A stretch of 64,000 nucleotides of DNA, taken from Phytophthora sp. 'mugwort'. Taxonomy: Eukaryota; Oomycota; Peronosporomycetes; Peronosporales; Peronosporaceae. The notes under the pieces are model-generated. The model saw only the letters and a program-made list of their open reading frames with translations, ran no database searches and was not told where the DNA came from. The translations under genes and the position numbers were made by a program. How positions within the stretch are numbered: the first letter of the stretch is position 1; each line of letters opens with the position of its first letter. Where the stretch lies: assembly GCA_033558025.1 (NCBI GenBank), contig JAUCEF010000007.1, positions 3,782,001 through 3,846,000 of the forward strand, given 5' to 3'. This document shows positions 8,035 to 18,947 of the stretch, one piece after another.

Positions 8035-11031
8035 ATGGGTGCTGGAGCGTCGACGTCGCCGCGCGGAGATGACTCAGAGATGACCCCGCGCTCCGCTGGC
8101 GATCTCGCCTTATTCAATGCCATTCAGCGCGAGTACGACCAGATGGCAGTCGAGGATCTTGGCAACGAAGTCATTTTCGAGCGCATGAAGCAGATATGCA
8201 CAACAGCATATGCTCCTAGGGACTCCAACGCATCAAAGTCGGCTCCGCATACTGGCCGCGGACTTCATCGACGTTCATCTGACCCGCACCGAAAAAAACG
8301 GGAAGTTGTATACTCGAAAGGCCTGGTACGAGCTCTCAATGTTTCGGCCCTTACTCTGCCGTTCGAAAAATACTGATGCATCTTCTCGTATTCTAGGATA
8401 TGACCAAAAGCGCCATGCCCAAGCGACAATCCGAGTCGAAAACTGCCGAGTGTGCGGCCATGCTCAAAAATGCACTGCAGTGCGTTCTGTTTACTGATTC
8501 CAGCGACGAAGAAATGGATCGACTGCTTTTCCTGATGAAGAGAATCAAAATTGAAGCCGAGCAGAACGTAATCAAGCAGGGCGACCTTGGCGACCAGTTT
8601 TACGTTGTGCAGTCTGGGTCACTCGAGGTCATTGTCAACACCACAGTTCTTGGATATCTGAACCCGGGAGAGCACTTCGGTGAGCTGGCACTCATTTATG
8701 ACGGTAAGTCTTGAACATAACTCTTCTCCCCACTTCAAATTTCGCATGAACATCACATCTAACCCGTTATTTCCTATGTGCGAACTCAGCTCCTCGTGCT
8801 GCCACCGTGCGCGCTGCAACAAATTCAATTTTGTGGACACTAGATCGTGACGAGTTCCGCATGATGCAGGCCAGGTCGTCCAGCGACTCTCTCGTGAAAC
8901 GTGCAAAGTGGTTGCGTCAGGTTGAAATCCTCGCAAGTCTATCTGAGCGACAGCTCGCGCTGCTAGCAGGAGTCTTGAAAGCCGCGACCTTCTCGGATGG
9001 CGAGATGATAATCAAGCAAGGCGATGTGGGAGACACATTCTTCATCGTGGAAGAAGGCAATGTATCTTGTCAGATGGAAGGTCCTCGTGGATTCAAGCAC
9101 TCCGATGCGATACATGATAGAACCGAGCTTGCAATCTTGGGTGTAGGAGACTACTTTGGTGAAATGGCACTGCTCAGCGACATGCCACGTAACGCCAGTA
9201 TTTTCGCCAAAGGTGATGTAAAATGCCTTAGTCTTGGACGACAGGAATTCGACTCGATGCTAGGTCCCCTCACCGACGTGCTGGACCGCAACAGCCGCAT
9301 TCGCATCTTGCGTACAATTCCAGCCTTTGCGACCAAGTCTCAAGAAGCATTAGACTACGCTGTTTCACAACTCGAGATTAAAGCCTTCCAGGACTCGCAG
9401 TGCATCTACCGACAAGGCGACACAGCAGTGGCATTTTATATTGTCAAATCCGGATGTGTCAAGCTCATCAAAAAGCTCCAGGACGGTGACAATAACCTCG
9501 TAACCGAGGAGTTTTTGCTGAAGGCCAACGATACATTCGGCGGAGAAGTCTTTGAGCAGGCCGACAAATACACGTCGACTGTCATTTCGGCGGGTCGATC
9601 ACAATGCCAGCGACTTAAAGTGTCTTCTCTTGCTCGGTCTGGCTCCCGCCAGTTCACACAGGTAACTTTCACTGCGGCAATGGTGTCAGCTGGAAACTAA
9701 CTCTGCTGGTTTGTCTTCCGCCCAGCGCGTAAATATGGGGGAACAGGGTCGTATCAAAAGCTGCACTCTCACACTGGACGACATTCAAGTGGTAAGGCCT
9801 CACTGCGTAGGCTGGTATACCGGTATTCTTCTTCTTGCTAAAATCGCTCGTCCTCTTCGTTTCTACAGGCGGGTGTGCTAGGTGAAGGCTCGTTCGGCAA
9901 AGTCGTTATGGTTCACGCACTCGTGGACGGCGAAGAGGAGCACCCAATGGCTCTCAAGATTATGGCGAAATCACACATCATCGAGTCTGATCAACAAGTC
10001 CAAGTCATGCGCGAGAAGCAGGTTCTGATGACACTTCCGAAGCACCCGTTCATTGTCGACCTCTACGCCACCTATCAGGTATTTGATGACCCGTCCATGG
10101 CTGTTGATTCATAAAACCCGGCACTAACACAGCTGCTTGCAACAGGACGCGAACAATTTATACATGCTGATGGAGCTGGTGCAGGGAGGCGAACTCTTCA
10201 CACTTCTTCACAATGAAGAGTTTATCGAAACCGTTGATGAATCCTCTGTCCGCTTCTACTCGGCAAACGCACTTCTCGGACTGCAGCACATGCATCGGTT
10301 TGACTATGCGTACCGAGACCTGAAGCCTGAAAACTTGCTGATCAGTCGAGAAGGGTACCTCAAGTTCGTCGACTTCGGTTTCGCGAAAAAAATCCCGTTC
10401 ACTGTGGTCAACAGTGACGGCATTGAGGAGCTCCACTCTCGTACGTTTACGCTCTGCGGCACGCTCGAATATCTCGCACCCGAATTCGTTCTCAACACGG
10501 GCCACGATCTCGCCGTAGACTACTGTAAGTTCCGCCAACTGCTCGGCTCAATTGATGGTAATGCCATCACAAACGCTAACGTTACTGGGGTTGTTTGACA
10601 CCTTTTAAGGGGCTCTTGGGATCTTGATCTATGAAATGCTGGTCGGATACACGCCATTCGGCACTGGTGACGGAGATACCACTCAGTTATTCCGTAACAT
10701 CGCCATGATTCGAACGGGTGCCAACTCGGTCGACTTCCCGTTCCATCTCCAAGAAAACTGTCCACACGCTTGTGACCTCGTGCGTCGTTTACTGCAGGGC
10801 GACCCCACAAAGCGTATCGGTGTCGGTATAAATGGTGACCAGGAGTTGCGACAGCACCCGTGGTTCAGCAGGATCGAATGGGACAAGCTGTACAGCATGA
10901 AGCTGGAACCGCCTTACCTGCCACCACTCAGCGGCAAGTACGACATCTCGCTCTTCGAAGGTGAGATCGGCAATCGAGCCAAGGATCGAGCTTTTGATGG
11001 TCAGGGAGACGAGTACTTCGTCGGGTTTTAG
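8035..11031 (+). CDS. Cyclic-nucleotide-dependent protein kinase (PKG-like, CNB-CNB-CNB-AGC kinase)
   Basis: Seven exons: 8035-8325, 8397-8703, 8790-9661, 9726-9791, 9869-10078, 10146-10524 and 10610-11031. All introns are GT-AG with matching phases and the product is 848 residues. Three cyclic-nucleotide-binding domains lie at about 126-230, 243-355 and 365-490. The first two keep phosphate-binding cassettes (FGELALIY..PRAAT; FGEMALLSDMPRNAS) and the third is degenerate. The AGC kinase domain (about 510-770) has GEGSFGKV, ALKIM, YRDLKPEN, DFGFAKK and an intron-split DYWALGILIYEML. Binding of cyclic nucleotide should relieve autoinhibition. The start is ATG 8035; MGAGAS fits an N-myristoylation signal. 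The Thr that usually marks cGMP selectivity is Ala/Asn in these cassettes, so the ligand is uncertain. Confidence 0.93.
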
Positions 11032-11128
11032 AATCTTCTCGCCATGTTGTTACACTCCTCGATAGAACGGACGTAAGTCTCCGAAATTATAAAATAAACC
11101 TTCACAAGCACATAAGCTTACAGCACCT

Positions 11129-12010
11129 TTACACGCTAGCACTGGACGGCTCCTCCATTTCTCCATGACCTTCATGCTGTCTGATCAGGCGACTAATTGA
11201 TCGCAGTCTCGCCGTAATCTCACGTTGCACCGCCCGTGTTTCCTGGTGAATCCGTAGAATGGCTTCCATCTGCCCCATCGTATCTGGAATCAACGGAGGC
11301 ATGCTTTCCATCGTCGTCGGCGGGGGATCCATAACCATCTCCACCGTCGTTGGATGTTGCTGATGCTGTGTATGTCCAGATTGCTGCGGCCTAAGGCGCC
11401 GATTCTGCTGCTGTGGGTCTGGAATCAACCCGGTCTGCTCTCTTGTTCTGTCAATAACCTCAATAAGCTCGCGGATCTTGGCGTGTTCCTCTTGTAACTT
11501 CCTTTTGGCGGGAGTAAGCGCCACCAGCCTCGCTGCCGTCACTTGATCATCTCTTTTCTGCTTGGGCGGGCGCTGCGCTCTCGCATTAATTTCTCTGCGT
11601 CGATTTCGAATAAGTTTAAGAAATTCCGAGTGTGTAAGTCTGGGCTCGTCGGGCGTGCCCCCCTCTCGAAGGAACTGCAGGTAACTCTGCTGCAGAAGCT
11701 GCTGCGTCTCGTGTTTATCCGGTAAACTACCAAAGTCTCTCGCGTATTGAGCATACCGCTGTAGACAAAATAACTGCAGCTGTTTACTAAAATTCTTGCG
11801 CTTAAATCGTTGTGTTGGGGCTGCGCCAAGTTTCGGCCGCTGGCTGGGTGTGTGCTCCGGTCTCTCCAGGCCCATGGAGCTCGTCGCCGGGTGCGTAGGG
11901 TACCCCAGGTCGGCCGCGCTGAACTTGGCAAAGGTCTCGTCATCCAGCGCCGCCTTCCAGGGCAGATCCAGCTCCACGTCGTCCTCGCGCGCGCCGGCCG
12001 CTGCTTCCAT
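11129..12010 (-). CDS. Uncharacterised Gln-rich protein
   Basis: A 293-residue single-exon protein not assigned to a known family. A basic/hydrophobic central block (about residues 70-150) contains RFKRKNFSKQLQLFCLQRYA, a region resembling a short DNA- or protein-binding helical module, and HSEFLKLIRNRRREINARA. Downstream are a basic helix (AKRKLQEEHAKIRELIEVID), a Gln/Pro/His-rich stretch, and a C-terminal heptad-like helix. The basic motifs suggest a nuclear protein, which is inference. The first ATG is at 12010; the frame is open slightly further only through a TTG. Upstream on its strand, TCACTCTTCAGTTTG resembles the oomycete initiator plus flanking element. It is convergent with the kinase gene (97 bp apart) and divergent from the hydrolase gene. 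Confidence 0.72.
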   Translation of the reverse strand: MEAAAGAREDDVELDLPWKAALDDETFAKFSAADLGYPTHPATSSMGLERPEHTPSQRPKLGAAPTQRFKRKNFSKQLQLFCLQRYAQYARDFGSLPDKHETQQLLQQSYLQFLREGGTPDEPRLTHSEFLKLIRNRRREINARAQRPPKQKRDDQVTAARLVALTPAKRKLQEEHAKIRELIEVIDRTREQTGLIPDPQQQNRRLRPQQSGHTQHQQHPTTVEMVMDPPPTTMESMPPLIPDTMGQMEAILRIHQETRAVQREITARLRSISRLIRQHEGHGEMEEPSSASV

Positions 12011-12176
12011 CGTGTACAAACTGAAGAGTGATTGTCTAGTCCGTTTCCCTATCGGTCATTCGTTAAAATAATGTTTTCTTTGGACCAATGGGATCGCTGA
12101 AAGGCATGGGCACCACACGATTCCTTTGCCCCCAAGCTGAGGTCAAGATTGAATTAGCGTCGAGTCGACTCTGATC
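12011..12176. promoter_or_regulatory. Short divergent promoter region
   Basis: Only 166 bp separate the start codons of the minus-strand Gln-rich protein gene and the plus-strand hydrolase gene, so both promoters must lie here or overlap the genes. On the minus strand, about 12028-12042, TCACTCTTCAGTTTG resembles the oomycete Inr-FPR core. A CCAAT sequence (GGACCAATGGG) lies at about 12082. No convincing initiator was found for the plus-strand gene. Confidence 0.45.
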
Positions 12177-13714
12177 ATGCAGCGGGTGATGGCGATGCGT
12201 CTGCGGCTTCTGCAGCGTCCCGTGCGCATGTCGGCTACCGGAAGCTCTGCTTCCTTCTCCACCAAGATGCCGGAGTTCACGGACATCGTCTACGGCCAGG
12301 ATACGGGCGTGCGCACCGTGCAGTTCAACCGGCCGGAGAAGCTCAACGCGCTGACGCTTCCCATGGCACAGCACCTGACGCAGCGGCTGCACAAGATCGA
12401 GGACAACTGGACAGTGAACGCCGTCGTTTTCTCCGGCATCGGGGGCAAGGCCTTCTGCGCCGGCGGCGACATCCGTGCGCTGGCTGACAACGGCAAAGAC
12501 CCAGCTACGCGTCACGTTGCACTCGACTTTTTCCGCCACGAGTACCGCCTCAACTACCTGTTGGCGACCACCGAGAAGCCCATCATCTCCTTCCTCAACG
12601 GCGTCACCATGGGCGGCGGCGTGGGGCTATCCATGCACGGTAAGTTCGTTGTGGCCACGGAGAAGACGGTCTTTGCCATGCCCGAGACGGCCATTGGCTT
12701 CTTCCCGGACGTCGGCGCCTCGTATCTGCTGCCGCGTCTCGGACGCCGCCTTGTTGAGGGAGAGGACTATGTTGCCGACGTGCCCAAGTCGCAGGCGCTC
12801 AGTGGCCAAGGTGTAAGTGAAAAGATTGGGAATAAAGTATCTTGTGGTGTATGGATGCTAATTTTGATATATTTTGTGTGAAATTACAGCTGGGCACGTA
12901 CCTTGCGCTGACAGGCGAACGTCTTAAGAGCCACGAGGTCATTGGTCTGGGACTCGCCACACACTACCTGCCAACGAGCGAGTACGAGACGCTGGTGCAC
13001 CACCTAACGGGTCTCGAGTTCGCAGACGGCGTGCCCCAGGAGGAGCGCGATGAGATTATTCACGAGGCTCTGGAGGAGCTCGAGACAGACGAGGCATTCC
13101 AGGAGATCGACCCTGGTGAGTTGGGATTTGAGAATTTATGTTGAAGTTGCTAGAAACTAACTTTATTTTGTTGATTTAATGCTTTGCAGAGTACCTAGAG
13201 ACGGTTGAGTCTGTGTTTGGCGCTGTTAATGAGAATGATACAGTGGAGGGCATCTTCGAGCGTCTGAACGTACGTTTACGACATTTTCGTGGATTGACTC
13301 GGTATAGTTGCAATTTTTTCGGAAGTCGATCTCTGATATGAATCGCGGTATGCGTTTTGTTACGTATAGAAGCTTGACACAGAGTGGTCACAGGAGACAC
13401 TCGCGACGCTCAAGAAAATGTCGCCGCTGAGCCTGAAGGTCACGCTGGAGCAGATGCGACAGGGTGCTGTGAAAACGTGCGCCGAGTGCTTCCAGATGGA
13501 GTACCGTATGGCTACGCGTATGATGGAAAACCCAGACTTCTTCGAGGGCGTGCGCTCGGTGGTTGTGGACAAGGATCGCAACCCAAAGTGGTCAAAGCGC
13601 GACATCACCAAGGTGACGACTAAGGAGGTGGAGGCATTCTTCAAGCCGCTGGACAAGGACCAGGAGTTGATTCTGTATCCATCTGCGACGGCAGCGATGG
13701 AGACGGAGAAATAA
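12177..13714 (+). CDS. HIBCH: 3-hydroxyisobutyryl-CoA hydrolase, mitochondrial
   Basis: Four exons: 12177-12812, 12890-13115, 13190-13269 and 13370-13714, with GT-AG introns and consistent phases, encode 428 residues. The first ~30 residues are Arg/Ser-rich and lack acidic residues, as in a mitochondrial presequence. The crotonase fold shows NRPEKLNALT, the oxyanion motif AFCAGGDIRAL, and the hydrolase-specific MPETAIGFFPDVGASYLLPR block carrying the catalytic Glu/Asp region. The C-terminal ECH_2 extension (LKVTLEQMRQG...) is present. The enzyme hydrolyses 3-hydroxyisobutyryl-CoA in valine catabolism. Its product feeds toward propionyl-CoA, whose carboxylase beta subunit is encoded at 18948-20842. 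Confidence 0.95.
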
Positions 13715-13817
13715 GACTCATTGCTCGGAACGTCATTAATCTTCAGCTAAGCGCGAGGAATTTCCACAACGGACCGAAAAATACAAAACAGCTCTCAGTG
13801 ACTAACACACAGCATAT

Positions 13818-16800
13818 ATGTCTGCTATTGTGCTAAGAAAAGACGGATCCACGATGCTCACAGTTTGTTTGCAGGACCCTAAAGCTATTTTGACGGATGG
13901 TAAGGCGCATGCAGCTTACGGTTCGTATTTTTAGTGACTTGTTTGATCCGCTTCATCCTCGAGTTCATCAGGCGGTGCGTTGGTGCGTGGGCTTACTGTT
14001 GATGGACAGAAATCCGTTTTCTTTTGCTGATTATTTTGCCTGGAACTGCAGGGTCTAGGATGATGTCGCCCGAGGCGTTCGGGCGTACGCATCAACGTCA
14101 CGTGACTGATATCGTTCGAGTAGCGCTCGAGCGGAAAGGTGTAATCGGTTTTATCGATGTTCATGACGGAATGACGCTTCTCGAGGCTCGCACGCTTATT
14201 TGGGAGAATGTCGAAGATGCACCGGCCGAGTTTCAATTTGTTTTAGATGATGGCGTCCCCGTTAGCGCTCGTCAAGAAGGAACCCAAAAAATCGCGTACT
14301 TTTATCCGATGGTGCGAATTCGAGAGCTACGACGAGGGCCAACACCGCTTCCGTTATCATTACCAGGACGAGCAAACACTGGTATGGTGACAACAGCAGC
14401 AAATCCGTCACCCAGTTCGTCCGAGAAGGTGTGCGTGAGTACAGCGTCTGGTGAGGAATTTCACGTTTGGATTACTGACGACTACACATTTCAGCAACTG
14501 CGGCGCGATGCCGCTCGCTATTGGAATATCCCTGCTGGCACGGTGGCGTTAGCAGATGGAGAAGGATGTTTGTGGCCAGAGCAAGCCAAAATCCTTTCAT
14601 TGATGAGCTTGGAAGATCTCCACAATAAAGGAATCGCGCTGGAATACAAAGGGGGCACTATTGCGGCCAGAGCCCCAAACAGCGTCAGCTTGAAACATGC
14701 TATTAGCGCCGCGGCAGTCGCTAGAGATAAACGACCAGGCACACAGCGTGCAATTTCGGCATCAGCTCTCTCATTATCACTGCCTCAGCCATTGGGTCTC
14801 GCTAGAACGCGTCAATTAGCGTCCTCGTTTGCATTGCGCAGGGCACTGTCAGCAACAGATCGCGACCTGGCGCCTGTTGAAACAATGCTGGCAGCTCCGG
14901 CTACGAATCCTGTAGAAGAGCTCTGGCGAATATTCACTTTCTATTGCGTGAACGGGGACAGTATGGAACTGGAATGCTTAAAAGCGCATCAGTTTAATAA
15001 ACTATTACGCGATTCACGGGTCTTTGGGGGGCATTTAACGCCCGCGATGGTCGACATTATTTACACCTCTGAAACCAAAGGAAGAATACAAACTTCTGGC
15101 AAGATGAACTACGAAGAATTCCTGAATGCCCTCGTTAAAGTGGCTCGGGCAGCGCACACGAAGGGAAATCGAGCCAACTGCAGCACCAGCAAACTCTTGT
15201 GCGATAGTGAAGAGGAAGACGAGCTCTTTCAGAGATTGGTGGTGGACCATATTCTGCCATTGGCATCTCGGTGGCCAACCAATACTTGGCTGCAGCACAC
15301 GCAACGGCTACGAAGACCAGAGATTGTGTCCTTCATTTCTAAATTTCTTGAGCCACTGATAGAGATGTTCATGTTCTACGCTAAGAGTTACGTCATGAAC
15401 GCATCGGGTGTCAAGGAATTCTACATGTCATATGCAGACTACCAGAAGTTTATTAACGACTTTTGCTTCGCCAATCTGCAGCTTTCAAGTGTTGAGGCTG
15501 CACACGTTTTCCTGGCCTCTTGCTCCAGTCCTCCCTTCCACGGAGCCCTCTTTGAAGCTGCAGGTGGTGCTGACAAAACACAAAGTGCAGACTGCAACGA
15601 TTCAAGCTCGCAGACTGGAGAAAGCGTGTCCGGTTCAGCAGGAGTTTATTGCAGCTCTGGCATTGCGTCTATTCAGCGAATCCTGGAAAGTGTGGAAGGT
15701 GTTGTGGCCTACGCATTTCCTCAAAATCAAGTGGGTCGCATGTGCATGGGGATCTCAGCGTTTCTAGATGCTCTGGGACGCACTGGGCTAACAGCATTCA
15801 TGAAGACAAAATCTCTCAAGACTATCCACTGCGTAAAGGGAGTATTTCACCACCTTAGTCGAGGACTGACACGATCACGAGTACTAGCGATCCTCAAAAA
15901 CCACGGTTCTACCGCGGTGCATGCCACGAAGTTTTACTCGGGCAGTGTCGCTTTCAACAACAAATTCCTCGATATGTGGCGGTACGAGGGCTCACCCGAT
16001 TATCTGACACTTGACACTATGATTGGGTATCCAGGCTCCCCGGATTCAAAGATGATGTCGTCCACTATTCCAACATCGATCGGGATTTCTACAGGCACCG
16101 AGGCTATTGTTTCGAGCACCGGGGCTCCATTTGTAGGTAACACGTCTCGTCGAATCTTCTCAGCACCATTTTCATCTTCATCGCTTTTCAATGACAAAGG
16201 CGTACCAAGTGGCAGTGGACGTGGACGCGAAGCGCTTGATCGGCTTGTGCGCAATGCTTTCCTTCGCAATGCTATCGCCGCTAATGGTCAAGATGTGAGT
16301 GCACAGTTGACAAGGCCTCCTGATGAGGCATCAGTCAGACCACTTTCTGATTCGTCTTGGAGAACAACGGACGCACCTCTCATTAATTTGATCATCCCTG
16401 AAGAGACCAAGGAGCAGGAGGAACAAGTGGTGGAACCACCAACCACTATCTCTAACACGGTATCAACCAAATTATTTGAGAAGTCGGAAAATAAACGAAG
16501 TTCCATCACGCCGCTAGAGATACCTGTTGTCGACGCGAGGCAAGCAATTTTACCAGAACTAACTCGGTCCGGTTCGCCCTCTCGAAGCCCAAATTTACAG
16601 CTGCGAACGAATACGACAGCACTGTCACCTTCCTCGTCACCACTTGCGAAGGTACCTCTGCGCCAACAAGATGAGAAAGTTTTCTTCGAGAGTATTCTTC
16701 TGAAAGGTGGCGTCTTCAAGAAGTACGGTCAATGGGGAAACCCTCATCGACGATTTGTCTGGTGCTCGAAAGACTTCGACGCGATATACTGGAGACCACT

Positions 16801-17139
16801 CAATAAAAAGTGCAGCCTTACGAAAGATGGCATCACAGTGGCCTCAATGGTCTCAGTTTTGCCTGGAAATTCCACTCGTACACGCTACGCATTTATGAAA
16901 CACTTGTCCGAGGGTACGCTCCTGCGCACAAGATGAATGCTCGTGTTGTTGCTGGGATACGCTAACACACTCATGTTTTGCTTCCAACAGATAAGGCAAT
17001 CGGACGTTGTTTCTCTGTTGTCGCGGAGGACCGACGTCTGGATCTGGAAGCAGACTCGGAAGCTACCCGTGAATTGTGGACCAGTGCGCTTTTGTTCCTA
17101 ATGAGGGAACATCGATCACGATCAGTCACAAAGACTTAA
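13818..17139 (+). CDS. Large p25-alpha-like and PH-domain protein
   Basis: Three exons: 13818-13899, 14052-16913 and 16991-17139, all phase-1 junctions, give 1030 residues. The short first exon (MSAIVLRKDGSTMLTV...) joins in frame after a GTAAGG donor. Residues ~315-393 resemble the p25-alpha/TPPP fold (LWRIFTFYCVNGDSM, FNKLLRDSRV, MNYEEFLNALVKVA), and a second, weaker copy lies at about 460-520 (FMFYAKS..., YQKFINDFC). The C-terminus (~905-1030) is a PH domain: GGVFKKYGQWGNPHRRFVWC at its start, then an intron, then RELWTSALLFLM helix. TPPP proteins promote tubulin polymerisation and occur in ciliated lineages. Coupling to a PH domain suggests a membrane-microtubule link, which is inference. 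The middle is Ser/Pro-rich and probably disordered. Confidence 0.8.
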
Positions 17140-17287
17140 CTTGTTAGACATTCTGAGCATTGCAACTAAAGTTAAAACGAATTCTTGAACCTCATCGCTC
17201 CCTACACGAAAGAGGAATTGATACAGTCAATTAGCAGCATTTGGACTCTTACCCGAGCTTGCTTCTTCTTACTTCAATGGGCACAGT

Positions 17288-18676
17288 TCAATCCGTCTTG
17301 AGGCACTTGTCCAGAGACGAGAACTCCGAGTAGAATGCCGTGAACCAGTCCAGTGTTTTGACCAGGTCCTCCGTACCGCACATCTCGCGGATGCTGTGCA
17401 TGCTTAGCTGAGCGAGGCCAACATCGATCGTGCGGATGCCAGTGTTGGTCGACAGAATGGGGCCAATAGTTGAACCACAACCAGTGTCCTGGCGCACCAC
17501 AAACTCCTGAATGTCCACGTTATGGCGACGAGCAAGCTCTTTCATCAGAAAAGCCGACGTGCCGCTAGTGGCATAACGCTCGTTCGCGTTGTACTTGATA
17601 ACAGGTCCAGCATGCATAGCGGGGCGGTGGTTCTGCTCGTGCTTCTCACAGTAGTTCGGGTGCACGCCGTGGGCCATATCAGCCGACACCATGAACGACT
17701 TCCTGGCTGCGGCACCGCACAGTTCTCCCTGCGCGACACGCTCCGCCACTGACTGCATAAAATTGGAGCCAGCGCCCATGAGCGACTGCGACCCCACCTC
17801 CTCGTTGTCAAACAGCGCTGCCACACGGACGTTCTCATCGTCCGCAAGGTTATCCAGTGACTTGACCAGCGACTGAGTGGCCAGCCACGAGCAGCACAGG
17901 TTGTCCAGTCTGGGCGAGAAGATGAACTCGTCGAGCACACCGCCAACATTAGCTCCCTGGGTGTCGAATAGACACAGCTCGAAGTCGCAGATCTGGTCGA
18001 TCTTGACATTCAGCTCCTTGGCAATGAGTTGCAGCAATACTGACGCGTGTTTGGACTTGGGCTGGTCCTTACCGTCGATCGTGGCCTCCAGCTCGGCGCG
18101 AGCGGCTGTAGCGATCACGGGACGCAGCTGGGTCTCCTTGTTGAAAGTGAAGCCCTCCGAGACCTTGCGGTCCAGATGAATCGCAAGCGTGGGGATGCGC
18201 ATGATCGGGCGGTTCACAAGCAGCAGCTTGGACTGAAAGCTCGAATCGTTCTCGCGCACGATAACGCGGCCGGCGAGGCCAAGGTCGCGATCGAACCACG
18301 TGTGGAAGAGGCCACCACCGTACGTCTCGACGCCCACTTGCAGCCAGCCCTGCGACTCGATGTTCGACACTGGCTTAACCTTGAGGCACGGGCTGTCCGT
18401 GTGCGCGCCGATGACATGGAAGCCGTTGCCGCGCTGGTACTTGCCACCCACGGCGAAGGCCACGACAGCCGACTGGTTGCGCGTCACGTAGTACTTGCCG
18501 TTGGGCTGCACGGCGTCCTTCCACGAGTCCTCCTCGCGTAGCTGCTTGAAGCCGGCGGCCGTGAGCTCCTGCACGGTTTCGTAGACAGCATGGAACGGAC
18601 TCGGGCTCTTGTTGATGAACTGCAGGAATGCATCCACGGTCTGCGGCGTACGCGGGGACAGGGTCAGCTTGGCCAT
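17288..18676 (-). CDS. DNPEP: Aspartyl aminopeptidase (M18)
   Basis: A single-exon, 462-residue protein of normal family length. Signatures are VIGAHTDSPCLKVKP (zinc-binding His and Asp), FDNEEVGSQS (catalytic/metal Glu), VSADMAHGVHPNYCEKHE, and a final His in MHSIREMCG. It removes N-terminal Asp/Glu from peptides, usually in the cytosol or vacuole, as a dodecamer. The frame stays open to an upstream Met at 18823. The start was placed at 18676 because an exact TCACTTCC initiator (18733-18740, minus strand) lies between the two, and the extra residues do not resemble the family. It is convergent with the p25-alpha/PH gene (148 bp gap). Confidence 0.94.
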   Translation of the reverse strand: MAKLTLSPRTPQTVDAFLQFINKSPSPFHAVYETVQELTAAGFKQLREEDSWKDAVQPNGKYYVTRNQSAVVAFAVGGKYQRGNGFHVIGAHTDSPCLKVKPVSNIESQGWLQVGVETYGGGLFHTWFDRDLGLAGRVIVRENDSSFQSKLLLVNRPIMRIPTLAIHLDRKVSEGFTFNKETQLRPVIATAARAELEATIDGKDQPKSKHASVLLQLIAKELNVKIDQICDFELCLFDTQGANVGGVLDEFIFSPRLDNLCCSWLATQSLVKSLDNLADDENVRVAALFDNEEVGSQSLMGAGSNFMQSVAERVAQGELCGAAARKSFMVSADMAHGVHPNYCEKHEQNHRPAMHAGPVIKYNANERYATSGTSAFLMKELARRHNVDIQEFVVRQDTGCGSTIGPILSTNTGIRTIDVGLAQLSMHSIREMCGTEDLVKTLDWFTAFYSEFSSLDKCLKTD

Positions 18677-18732
18677 GGCGGTGCCGTGTGTTAAATCCAG
18701 AGTGATGGTCTTGAGCTTAATGAAGCGAATGC

Positions 18733-18740
18733 GGAAGTGA
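18733..18740 (-). promoter_or_regulatory. Oomycete initiator (TCACTTCC) of the aspartyl aminopeptidase gene
   Basis: On the minus strand the sequence reads TCACTTCCGCATTCGCTTC. The first eight bases match the oomycete Inr consensus TCAYTTYY exactly and GCATTCG resembles the FPR element that follows it. It lies about 60 bp upstream of the chosen start codon and rules against the longer N-terminus. Confidence 0.7.
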
Positions 18741-18947
18741 TGCCAGATCGATGTAAGGAAAAGATCGGCAAGGGCGCACTGATAAGAATGTGGTAGCAAA
18801 TTCGACGGGGTACTGATTGACAAATAATCTATGCGTTATTGCAGGTAAATTCGACTACGTAAACGACATTTGGAGTTCAATTGCAACGGGTTATAAGTTG
18901 CTAGGAAAGCGTAGACGAATGAGTGTTGCTGCTTGAGACCGCGGCGC

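Noticed and set aside
18677..18823. Longer N-terminus for aspartyl aminopeptidase
   Set aside because: The added residues do not look like the family and an exact TCACTTCC initiator lies inside them, so translation from 18676 is more likely.
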